64,000 nt of DNA from Paenibacillus sp. JQZ6Y-1. Lineage in GTDB: Bacteria; Bacillota; Bacilli; Paenibacillales; Paenibacillaceae. Made by a program: the position numbers and the translations under genes. Location: NCBI RefSeq assembly GCF_040719145.1, contig NZ_JBFDUZ010000001.1, positions 744,001 through 808,000 on the forward strand, in the 5' to 3' direction. Within the stretch, counting starts at the first letter, position 1; each line of letters starts with the position of its first letter. The notes beneath the pieces are model-generated. The model saw only the letters and a program-made list of their open reading frames with translations, was not told the origin of the DNA and made no database searches. Positions 56,208 to 64,000 of this stretch are shown one piece after another.

Positions 56208-59200
56208 ATGAAAGGATATTCGCAGAAAAATAAAATGCTTCAGCGCTGCTGTCTAAGTATACTGTGTATTCTGCTTAGTTTCGGTTTGGTACATCCAGCG
56301 TATGCTGCGCCGCCTGCGGCACCTACCGTAACGACAGGAGAAGAAATAATTACGATCAGCAATTATGTATCTGGCGCTACGTTAAAGGTATATAAAGCAG
56401 ATGGTGGTAGCCCGGTATGGCAGGAAGCGAATGTCACGACGGCGACGAAAACGATCGATTTGTTGCCGTATGCCAATTCGTATTATGTGACGCAAACTGT
56501 AAGTAGTGAAGAAAGCACGAATACGCCGTTCTTTAATACCAGTCTTCGCACACCTGTAGTGGCTGCTGGTATTCGTTATATCGACGTTACCAATGTATCG
56601 GGCAATACCATATTAGAGCTGCATCGTGTTTCGAACGGCGCGCTTGTCTCTACGACAGTGTCCAACCAAGGTGGCGGTGTTTACCGTTTTCAGAACGTCA
56701 TCCCTGATAGTAGCCTTTACTATATCGTACAAACCTATGGCGGTCAGACTAGTAACAATACGCCATTTTTGACTTCCAGGCTGAATACGCCGGTTTCCAC
56801 AGGTGGAGCAGGATATGTGGATGTGACCAATGTAGATACCGATATTGGTGTTGCGCTCACTTTGTACAACAGCGATGGTACGCTGGCATCCAATTCATCC
56901 ACCAATCAAGGAAACGGAACGTATCGTTTCTCAAATGTTGCCGCCGGGTCGGGTTACTATGTGACCCAGACGTTAAATGGTGTACAGGCAACCTCTAACA
57001 TGGTCAATGTGACAGTGGATCAGCCGGTTGCGCCTATTATCGTAGCGGCAAAAGAGGCATTACATGTGAGTCAAATTGTTGCCGGTGCAACCCTTAAGCT
57101 GTACACAACAACCGGTACACTGGTACAGACGTATCCGACCGTATCTAGCACTACCTACACGATGGATAATGTACTACCGAATACGATCGGCTATTATGTC
57201 ACACAAACGGTAAATGGTAAGGAAAGCGTCAATTCTAACTTTGCGAATCCAAGCTTGCATATCCCTACAGCTACCGCAGGCATTGGCTACATCGATGTGA
57301 GTAATGTAACGAATGGAGCTACTTTGAATTTGTATGATGCTTCCAATGGTCAACCCGTATCTGCAACCGCAGTTGATCAAGGGAACGGCGTGTATCGTTT
57401 TGACAATGTAGTGCCTCGCAGTGGCTACTACTATGTGACGCAATCGCTCGGAGGACGCGAAAGTCTGAATACGCCATTCATTAATAGTATGCTGCCTACG
57501 CCTGTCCTTGCTGGGGGTGTAGGTTATGTAGAAGTGAGCAATACGTATGCAGGTGCAACGATTACGTTATATCACGGAACGAATCCGGTATCTAGCACTC
57601 CGCAATCGCTTGGTAATGGACTGTATCGTTTTAACAATCTGGATACAGGCATACCTTATTATGTCGTGCTATCGATCAATGGTGTGCTAAGCCCAGCTTC
57701 CAACATTGCACTCGTACAAAAGGACATTCCACCTGCGCCTATTGTGGCAGGTATGGGCGAATCCATTCAAGTAAGCAATTATATTTCGGGAGCAACGCTG
57801 ACACTATATCGTGCGAACGGCACAGCGATCCAGACGTTTCCCAATGTAACCGGTTCGGTATATACAATGGAAAATGTATTGCCAGATCAAGACTATTACT
57901 ATGTCACCCAGACGGTAAATGGCAATGAAAGCTTGAATTCCGTGTTCGTCAATTCTATTCTGCGCACACCGATTGTGGTCGCTGGTATTGAATCGATTGA
58001 CGTGAGTAATGTATCACCGAAAGCACAGCTGAAGCTGTACGATGCAGCCAGCAACACGGTGACGTCGGCAACGTACACGATGCTGGATAATGGAACGTAC
58101 CGTTTTAGCAATATTGCACCGCGAGTTGGATTCTATTATGTTACCCAGTCGGTGTATGGAACGGAGAGTGTGAATTCGGTTTTCGTTAATCCCATTTTGC
58201 GTACACCGACAGCTATAGGTGGACGTGAATTGCTGGATGTGGGCAATGTGTATCCAGGGGCAACCTTGAAGCTGTTCCGTAGTGGAGACGTCCAACCATT
58301 AGCATTGGAGCCAACTAGCATCGGCAATGGACAATATCGCTTTAGCGGCATTTCGTCCAAAGGTAGCTATTATGTAGTTCAATATGTGAATGATGTAGCT
58401 AGTCCTCGCTCGAATACCGTTGCTGTGACGGTAAAAGACAAGGATAAAGACAACTCATCCGGCAACAATAACGGTAATGGTACGACTCCAACCCAGCCTA
58501 CAACTCCAGTACAACCAGGCTCAGGTACGGAGCCTGTGAATGTGGATGTACTGATCAATGGACAGATACAGAAGGCGGGAGCGCTAACGGAAAGCTTGCA
58601 GGGAGATCGCAAAGTACAAACGATCGTTGTGAACCCGCAACTCGTTCGCAATGTGCTTGCTTCTGCAGGTCAGGGCGCAACAGTCACTGTACCGTTTACC
58701 AGCACAGGCGATGCTGATGTACTAATCAGTCAATGGAGCGGCGAGCTTGTTCAAGAGCTGAAGGCGCAGCAAGCGAAGCTCGTGATCGATACACCACTTG
58801 GTATGTACACACTGCCAGCAGCACAGCTTCCGCTAACTGGATCAGGAGGGAATCTGTCTGCGACGGAGCTTGCAAATACACAATTTGAGATTTCAATCGG
58901 GAAGGCATCCGCAGCAGATATCGCTACAATTACGAATATAGCTGCACAAAACAATCTAACGGTACTGCAGACTCCGGTCAGCTTTGAGATCAGCAAAGTG
59001 ACTACTGGTACTCGTACAGCTGTGAATCGCTTCAGTCAATATGTGGAGCGTCTGATCCCACTACAATCTAGTACGGATAGCAGCGGCATCATCACTGGTG
59101 TGGTATGGAGTGGGAATGAATTGATTCAAGTACCTACTCGTATGACACAAACAAATAATCAAACGTATGCGGCAATCTCTAGCTTGACCAATAGTACGTA

Positions 59201-59783
59201 TGCGCTGGTGAAGCATACGACACAGTTACAAGATAGTAACGGTAGCTGGGCAGCATCTGCCATTCAAAATATGGCTGCACGCTTTGTCATTGAGGGTACA
59301 GGCAATGGTCGATTCGAGCCGTCTCGTTCGATTACACGTGCTGAATTTGCTTCGATTTTGACAAAAGGTCTGGGCTTGAAGCCTGAGAATACCAGTTCAT
59401 CGTTCAGCGATGTATCGTCATCTGCATGGTATGGTGGTGCGGTATCGACAGCAGTAGAGTATCAATTGATTACGGGCTTCGCAGATGGCACATTCCGTCC
59501 ACAGCAGCAGATCACACGTGCTGAGGCAATGGTAATGCTGTCGCGCGCTATGCAGTTAACAGACCTACAGAAGTCCAATAGCAGTAGTTCAGAGTCGGTG
59601 CTGCAATCCTTTACAGATGCGAATACAGTACCTGCATGGGCACGTAGCGCTGCATCGGCAACGATTGAAGCTGGATTGTTCAATGGGCAAAATGAAAAGC
59701 AGCTGGCACCGCAGAAGTCTGTCACGCGTGCTGAAGTGGCAACACTGATAGAGCGCTTGCTGCACCAATCGGGTCTGATTTGA
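56208..59783 (+). CDS. SLH-anchored surface protein with nine internal repeats
   Basis: 1191 residues from ATG 56208, after TTGGGGG. A signal peptide (about 1-35, ending YAAPP) leads to nine repeats of about 75 residues (residues 40-740), each with a GATLKLY-like strand, NGxYRFxN and YYVTQxVNGxES. A Lys/Asp/Ser/Asn/Thr/Pro-rich linker follows (about 745-785). A central region of about 230 residues is unassigned. Three SLH domains at the C-terminus (motifs RFEPSRSITRAEFASILTKG, FADGTFRPQQQITRAEAMVM, KSVTRAEVATLIERLL) bind cell-wall pyruvylated polymer. Ligand of the repeats is unknown. Confidence 0.9.
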   Translation: MKGYSQKNKMLQRCCLSILCILLSFGLVHPAYAAPPAAPTVTTGEEIITISNYVSGATLKVYKADGGSPVWQEANVTTATKTIDLLPYANSYYVTQTVSSEESTNTPFFNTSLRTPVVAAGIRYIDVTNVSGNTILELHRVSNGALVSTTVSNQGGGVYRFQNVIPDSSLYYIVQTYGGQTSNNTPFLTSRLNTPVSTGGAGYVDVTNVDTDIGVALTLYNSDGTLASNSSTNQGNGTYRFSNVAAGSGYYVTQTLNGVQATSNMVNVTVDQPVAPIIVAAKEALHVSQIVAGATLKLYTTTGTLVQTYPTVSSTTYTMDNVLPNTIGYYVTQTVNGKESVNSNFANPSLHIPTATAGIGYIDVSNVTNGATLNLYDASNGQPVSATAVDQGNGVYRFDNVVPRSGYYYVTQSLGGRESLNTPFINSMLPTPVLAGGVGYVEVSNTYAGATITLYHGTNPVSSTPQSLGNGLYRFNNLDTGIPYYVVLSINGVLSPASNIALVQKDIPPAPIVAGMGESIQVSNYISGATLTLYRANGTAIQTFPNVTGSVYTMENVLPDQDYYYVTQTVNGNESLNSVFVNSILRTPIVVAGIESIDVSNVSPKAQLKLYDAASNTVTSATYTMLDNGTYRFSNIAPRVGFYYVTQSVYGTESVNSVFVNPILRTPTAIGGRELLDVGNVYPGATLKLFRSGDVQPLALEPTSIGNGQYRFSGISSKGSYYVVQYVNDVASPRSNTVAVTVKDKDKDNSSGNNNGNGTTPTQPTTPVQPGSGTEPVNVDVLINGQIQKAGALTESLQGDRKVQTIVVNPQLVRNVLASAGQGATVTVPFTSTGDADVLISQWSGELVQELKAQQAKLVIDTPLGMYTLPAAQLPLTGSGGNLSATELANTQFEISIGKASAADIATITNIAAQNNLTVLQTPVSFEISKVTTGTRTAVNRFSQYVERLIPLQSSTDSSGIITGVVWSGNELIQVPTRMTQTNNQTYAAISSLTNSTYALVKHTTQLQDSNGSWAASAIQNMAARFVIEGTGNGRFEPSRSITRAEFASILTKGLGLKPENTSSSFSDVSSSAWYGGAVSTAVEYQLITGFADGTFRPQQQITRAEAMVMLSRAMQLTDLQKSNSSSSESVLQSFTDANTVPAWARSAASATIEAGLFNGQNEKQLAPQKSVTRAEVATLIERLLHQSGLI

Positions 59784-59977
59784 GTATAGCAATGGAATGA
59801 TGATGGACTGCCAATAACCATTTCCTTGTTCATAGATGGGACGAAACGCAGGAAGTTATAGCAATGAGTTCAAATGTACTCGTGTGGCTTGTTTTTGCTG
59901 GATGAAGGATGGAATATAGCATTAGCGAATGGTACACGTAAAATCTGGATAAGCGTATGCTCTAACATATGTAAAAA

Positions 59978-60013
59978 AACAAAGAGGTCTTTCTCATAAA
60001 AGACCTCTTTGTT
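59978..60013. terminator. bidirectional terminator
   Basis: AACAAAGAGGTCTT (59978-59991) pairs perfectly with AAGACCTCTTTGTT (60000-60013), flanked by A and T runs, between convergent genes. Confidence 0.9.
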
Positions 60014-60039
60014 CTGTCGTTCAGCTCTTCAGTGAAGAC

Positions 60040-60705
60040 TCACAGAAATGGATTGTTGGATGCTGTCGATGATTTGCGCATATATGATTTTTTCTTCCAA
60101 CCGCCCGCCTTTTTCTCTTTGGACGCTGATAGGGAAAAGGGAGTATACCCGCCTGCATACATCGTCCCCGGCTTATAGCCAACCGCAGACGACAGCTCGG
60201 CAGGTGTCGCATGCTGCTTATGTTCCAGCAGCTTGAGCAGCACCAGTGCCGCCGCACGTGCATCTTCCAGCGCATCGTGATGCTGAAGCTCAATCCCATA
60301 ATAGGCAGCTAGCTGGTTGAGTCGGTGGGCAGGAAGCTCGTTCAGTACTTTTTTGCTAAGCAGATACGTACAGTAATATTGAAAAGAGGGATACCCCGTT
60401 GCTGCCGCATCCAGACTATGACGCAGCACACTCATATCGAAGGCGGCATTATGTGCCACCACATGCTTATGTTCAAAATAAGGCAGCAGCTCTGACCATA
60501 ATTCGCCAAAGGTTGGCTCATGCTCTACCATGGACGGCGTAATCCGGTGAATGCTAATATTCATAGGGTCAAAATGCTGCTGTGGATTGATCAGCCGCGA
60601 ATATTCCGACACAATCTGTCCGTCCGCTACCTCAACGATCCCGATGGAGCAGGCGCTGCTACGGCTAGAATTGGCAGTTTCAAAGTCAATCGTTACAAAG
60701 TTCAT
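60040..60705 (-). CDS. DEDDh 3'-5' exonuclease (DnaQ-like)
   Basis: 221 residues. Catalytic motifs are VTIDFETAN (Asp, Glu), VVAHNAAFDMSVL (Asp) and HDALEDARAAA (His, Asp). ATG 60705 is chosen because AAAGG is 9 bases upstream, whereas ATG 60714 abuts it. The basic C-terminal tail (KEKKAGGWKKKSYMRKSS) may bind nucleic acid. It is a free-standing exonuclease, not the PolC domain. Confidence 0.9.
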   Translation of the reverse strand: MNFVTIDFETANSSRSSACSIGIVEVADGQIVSEYSRLINPQQHFDPMNISIHRITPSMVEHEPTFGELWSELLPYFEHKHVVAHNAAFDMSVLRHSLDAAATGYPSFQYYCTYLLSKKVLNELPAHRLNQLAAYYGIELQHHDALEDARAAALVLLKLLEHKQHATPAELSSAVGYKPGTMYAGGYTPFSLSASKEKKAGGWKKKSYMRKSSTASNNPFL

Positions 60706-60997
60706 TTCATTCATCCTTTCCCGGCTAGATCCGGGTGCTTGTGTTGGATTCCAATCCTACTTGAGAGTATGATCAGACCAAAACGTTACAAAACCGTTGT
60801 TGACGAACCGGCATTCCACCTGTACCCTTTGAAAGGAAGCCGATGACAAATAACGGTATATTCATCTGTACAGGCACATAATGATACATATGCCCAGATC
60901 TCTTATTGTAGTACATATGTACGTCGTATACCAGTGAGTTACATACAATAGGCAGCAGACAACCGATAATTTTACCTACAAGGTGGTTAACAGAACA

Positions 60998-62593
60998 TTG
61001 AAGAGTAGACAGAGTAAACGACAGCACAGACGCAAACAAAATACGATCCGCATATGGCTCCTCACCTTGCTTGTTATAGTGATCATTGGAGTGGGCGGAC
61101 GCGTATGGTACATGCACCAGCAAGTATCCAATGCCGAAACGAGCACGACCGTCGATGATGGACAAAACGGCGATACAATCACTCAAGGGCAAGATTCAAA
61201 CAAAGCAACCGACGCTTCCAATCCCGCCAATGATAAAGGGACAGCTGCTCAGCAATCCGCCCCAACAGTCGATGAGAACTACGATCTCGTTCTGATCGGC
61301 AGCGAGATTGAAGGGATTTTGATGGCGAAGGCGGCGCATGACGAAGGGCTCAATGTACTCATTCTTGACCCTCGTGATGAGCCGGGCGGGCAGCTGCTGC
61401 AAGGACAGATGCTTGTGCTCGATGAGCCGAACAACAACAAAAAAGTCAGCCTCGTTCAAGGCGAGATGAAAAAGCTCTACAACGCCTATAACAGCGGCGA
61501 GATCCGTAAAGAATCTGATTTTGTAACGTATTATAACGGTCTGATCCAAGGTATAACGCTCAAAAGTGGCATCACACTCGGACATATTCAGCAGGATGAA
61601 GTAAACGCTATGCACTCCATTTCCAGCATCACTTATACGCAAAAGGATGGGACAGAGCATACGGTAGCCGCACGTTATTTTGTGGAAAATACCGACTATG
61701 CCGCCCTCAGCTCTAAGCTGGATGTGACACGCATTCCGGGCGTAGAATCCATTTTCAGTGATACCGACAAGCCAGAGTATATGGCGGCAACGTATATGCT
61801 CAAATTTAAAAACGTCGACTGGCTCGCTCTCCACAGCGCGACGCTGCTGGATTATCCACTCAGTAATCTAGAAGCCAAATACGGAACCAATACGTATGTG
61901 GATTACGATTTTGGTACCGGATTTAACAAGATAACAGATAAGCTCAAGCTGGCGGATTCACAACTCAAGCTACGCGGCATCAATTCAACATACCAGAAGC
62001 ATGGCGATGTGATCATTAATGCACTGCTGATCTATGATGTGGACCCTTCCAATCCAGAATCGGTCCGCAACGCGATTGCGAAAGGCAAGGCTGCCGCACC
62101 TGATGTACTGACATTTTTGCGTGAAAATATTCCCGGCTACAAACATGCCGAGCTGAATGGGTTTCCCGATTATCTGTATATCCGCGACTACAATCGGTAT
62201 CAAACGGATTATGTGCTAACGTACAACGATGTACAAAACAGCAAGATGTTCTGGGACAACGTCAGTGTAGGCGGCTATCCGATGGACATTCAGGGCACAC
62301 GTGAGGTGCCAACAGGCAAAGGATACGGCAAACCGGACTTTTATGGTATTCCGATGCGTTCCTTTGAATTAAAGGATTACGATAATGTGCTGGTCGCTGG
62401 TAAAAATATCGGTGCAGAGATTCAAGCATATGGCAGTGCGCGCATCACACCGACAACTGCGCTGGCAGCTGAGACGATGGGGATTATTCTCGGACATGAA
62501 GGCAAAGAAAAGCGTCTGCGTGAGCTGACACAGTCCGATTTTGAACAGATTCACGAGTACTTGCGTAAGGATTACCATATCTCACTGGAATAG
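60998..62593 (+). CDS. membrane-anchored FAD-dependent oxidoreductase
   Basis: 531 residues from TTG 60998 (AAGGTGG 11 bases upstream); GTG 60983 in the same frame is the alternative. A basic N-terminus and one membrane segment (about 20-38) anchor it; a Gln/Asp/Thr-rich linker follows. The FAD-binding Rossmann start is YDLVLIGSEIEGILMAKAA, where GSEIEG replaces the usual GxGxxG by losing the second Gly. A second FAD region VLVAGKNIGAEIQAYGSARI near the C-terminus matches the FAD_oxidored family. Probably extracytoplasmic; substrate unknown. Confidence 0.85.
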   Translation: MKSRQSKRQHRRKQNTIRIWLLTLLVIVIIGVGGRVWYMHQQVSNAETSTTVDDGQNGDTITQGQDSNKATDASNPANDKGTAAQQSAPTVDENYDLVLIGSEIEGILMAKAAHDEGLNVLILDPRDEPGGQLLQGQMLVLDEPNNNKKVSLVQGEMKKLYNAYNSGEIRKESDFVTYYNGLIQGITLKSGITLGHIQQDEVNAMHSISSITYTQKDGTEHTVAARYFVENTDYAALSSKLDVTRIPGVESIFSDTDKPEYMAATYMLKFKNVDWLALHSATLLDYPLSNLEAKYGTNTYVDYDFGTGFNKITDKLKLADSQLKLRGINSTYQKHGDVIINALLIYDVDPSNPESVRNAIAKGKAAAPDVLTFLRENIPGYKHAELNGFPDYLYIRDYNRYQTDYVLTYNDVQNSKMFWDNVSVGGYPMDIQGTREVPTGKGYGKPDFYGIPMRSFELKDYDNVLVAGKNIGAEIQAYGSARITPTTALAAETMGIILGHEGKEKRLRELTQSDFEQIHEYLRKDYHISLE

Positions 62594-62663
62594 AAAAGCA
62601 TGGTCGGACACACAGCACATGTTGCAACGATCATAGTTGCATCCAAACTTAGTCGCATCCAAA

Positions 62664-62759
62664 TCAAACAGGCACTCGGTCATACAGCCGCTAGCATGCA
62701 CCCTATCCTAATCAAGAAGGGTGCATTCCAGTTGCTTGTAGACCAAGTGCCTGTTTTTT
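62664..62759 (+). terminator. large branched terminator
   Basis: ACAGGCAC...GGTC pairs with GACC...GTGCCTGT at the base, with an inner TGCACCCT/AGGGTGCA stem, followed by TTTTTT. Confidence 0.75.
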
Positions 62760-62790
62760 GATCAAAGGGATAGCTGTTTAATACAGTGAC

Positions 62791-63825
62791 TTAGAGGAAA
62801 ATGTCTTCAATTTCCAGATTCGATTGCATGGACAAGTCTTTGAAGCCTTTATCCGTTTCGATCAGTGGACGGAAATAGTCCGACGGATTGGTCATCACGA
62901 TTTTGCCCGTTTCGCCTGAATTGAGACGTACCTTTTTGCCAATCATATTCGGCAGCATGTTGCGGATGAAGGTTTGAGCCGCATCCGGGTACAGCTGACC
63001 AAAGCTCATGCGATGCAATTCTTTTAACACCTTGAGCAGCTCTTGCTTGGACTGATAGACACGATTCGTGGTCATCGCACTGTAAATATCTGCTACCGAA
63101 ACGATTCGAGAATACGGATGAATATCCTCCAGCTTGAGACCATGCGGGTATCCTTTGCCATCGGTTCGTTCATGATGCTGGAGTGCGACGATCGCACTGA
63201 TCTCATCTCCTGTAGACTCCATGATCAGATCATGCCCGAAGGTGGTATGCTGCTTCATGATCTCGAATTCTTGAGAGGTCAATCTGCCGGGCTTGTTTAG
63301 AATCTCAGGCGGAACCTTCGATTTGCCGACATCATGCAGATAACCGGCGCGTCCAACCACATACGCTTCGCGTTCCGTATAGCCCATCCATGTTGCGAGA
63401 TAGTAGGAGAGCATGCCTACCTGCAACGAATGGGTATACGTGTAATTGTTCGTATCATTCAGCACAAACAGTACAGAGACAACATCCTTCTGTGTATGCA
63501 GTTCGTTCATCAACGGCTCTAGCATCTCGTCCACCTGACTGCCGTCAAACTCGCCACGCGATGCCGCACTCAGAAACAGATTCTCAAAGCCTGATAAGGC
63601 TGTATCAAAATGCACCTTCGCTGTTTCGAGCGTGTGTGCAGGTTCGGTTGGCAATGGATCAACCGTGTTCTCAATCTCCACGTAATCAACACCGTGCTGT
63701 AATAGCTTGCTGATATCATTGGAAAGAAGAGTATGGCCCTTTTGCATAATGTGAATGCCGAATGAGTTGAATGTATCACTTAATAGCATATCTCCCGGCT
63801 TTAAATCTGTCACATGCACTCTCAA
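62791..63825 (-). CDS. HD-GYP domain phosphodiesterase
   Basis: 344 residues from TTG 63825, 9 bases after GGAGG. The N-terminal 110 residues are the helper domain usual in Firmicute HD-GYP proteins (VTDLKPGDMLLSDTF). The HD core is TYTHSLQVGMLS, GYLHDVGKSKVP, KQHTTFGHDLI and the GYP motif HHERTDGKGYPHG. These enzymes hydrolyse cyclic di-GMP using two or three metal ions. No sensor domain is fused. Confidence 0.92.
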   Translation of the reverse strand: MRVHVTDLKPGDMLLSDTFNSFGIHIMQKGHTLLSNDISKLLQHGVDYVEIENTVDPLPTEPAHTLETAKVHFDTALSGFENLFLSAASRGEFDGSQVDEMLEPLMNELHTQKDVVSVLFVLNDTNNYTYTHSLQVGMLSYYLATWMGYTEREAYVVGRAGYLHDVGKSKVPPEILNKPGRLTSQEFEIMKQHTTFGHDLIMESTGDEISAIVALQHHERTDGKGYPHGLKLEDIHPYSRIVSVADIYSAMTTNRVYQSKQELLKVLKELHRMSFGQLYPDAAQTFIRNMLPNMIGKKVRLNSGETGKIVMTNPSDYFRPLIETDKGFKDLSMQSNLEIEDIFL

Positions 63826-63908
63826 TGCGGGGCACCTCCATAAATGAATGTTAAATTTATCATATCAAGAAAGATTTTTGATAACAATGAAAAAATAGAC
63901 AGAACGGC

Positions 63909-64000
63909 TCAGGACTTTGGCTCTACCGGATTCCAAGGCCCCGTTTGTGCACCTTTCCATTCCGAGCCATCCGCCCAGATTTCCTTTTTCCAGATAGGTA
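63909..64000 (-). CDS. moaE: molybdopterin synthase large subunit MoaE, 3' end only
   Basis: The minus strand from the window edge to a stop at 63909 encodes PIWKKEIWADGSEWKGA and a short tail. The PIWKKE motif followed by an acidic/Trp tail is the MoaE C-terminus with a catalytic Lys. The rest is outside the window. MoaE adds sulfur to precursor Z in molybdenum cofactor synthesis. Confidence 0.72.
   Translation of the reverse strand, partial: PIWKKEIWADGSEWKGAQTGPWNPVEPKS

Overview
The window looks like the chromosome of a Paenibacillus-type Gram-positive spore-former. Pointers are a YesM/YesN two-component pair ahead of a sugar ABC importer, an S-layer-homology surface protein, a sacB leader with a Bacillus-type antitermination site, a sufCDSUB operon in Firmicute order, strong AGGAGG-type ribosome sites and frequent GTG/TTG starts. 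I see no rRNA, tRNA, CRISPR array, insertion sequence or prophage.

Layout. 1-8273: sugar-uptake module (sensor kinase cut by the window edge, AraC-type regulator, lipoprotein binding protein, two permeases, GH2 glycosidase) with a cre-like site before the binding protein. 8528-11277: ECF sigma factor, overlapping membrane anti-sigma candidate and a secreted stalk-domain protein. 11396-11883: decayed epoxide hydrolase. 12204-18615: sucrose/levan locus (PTS EIIBC, SacY-like antiterminator, RAT/terminator leader, levansucrase sacB, endolevanase levB). 18629-19654: a fused MntA-HepT type VII toxin-antitoxin protein whose two halves are joined by a 13-copy hexanucleotide repeat encoding (Gln-Ser)13. 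20143-26024: transporter, small membrane protein, acetyltransferase, amidase and chemoreceptor.

26479-34171: the most unusual block. An acyl carrier protein, a radical SAM/SPASM enzyme, a BtrH-like acyltransferase candidate, an ATP-grasp ligase, a GT-B-like glycosyltransferase and a Gfo/Idh/MocA oxidoreductase are collinear, end at a strong terminator, and face a Sfp-type phosphopantetheinyl transferase. The combination resembles the carrier-protein side-chain logic of butirosin biosynthesis but lacks its aminocyclitol genes, so I read it as a possibly undescribed small biosynthetic cluster.

34476-43908: housekeeping and orphan genes (esterase, five-PAS histidine kinase, DegV protein, DUF423 protein, mtnA, dps, DUF1802 pair). 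44420-49592: sufCDSUB Fe-S assembly operon with a long leader carrying a PerR-like box and an internal terminator-like hairpin. 49932-55959: BASS-family transporter divergent from a MocR regulator, an MFS transporter, YczE divergent from a MarR regulator across a 59-bp palindrome, and an acetyltransferase. 56208-64000: nine-repeat SLH surface protein, DEDDh exonuclease, membrane-anchored FAD-dependent oxidoreductase, HD-GYP protein and the 3' end of moaE.
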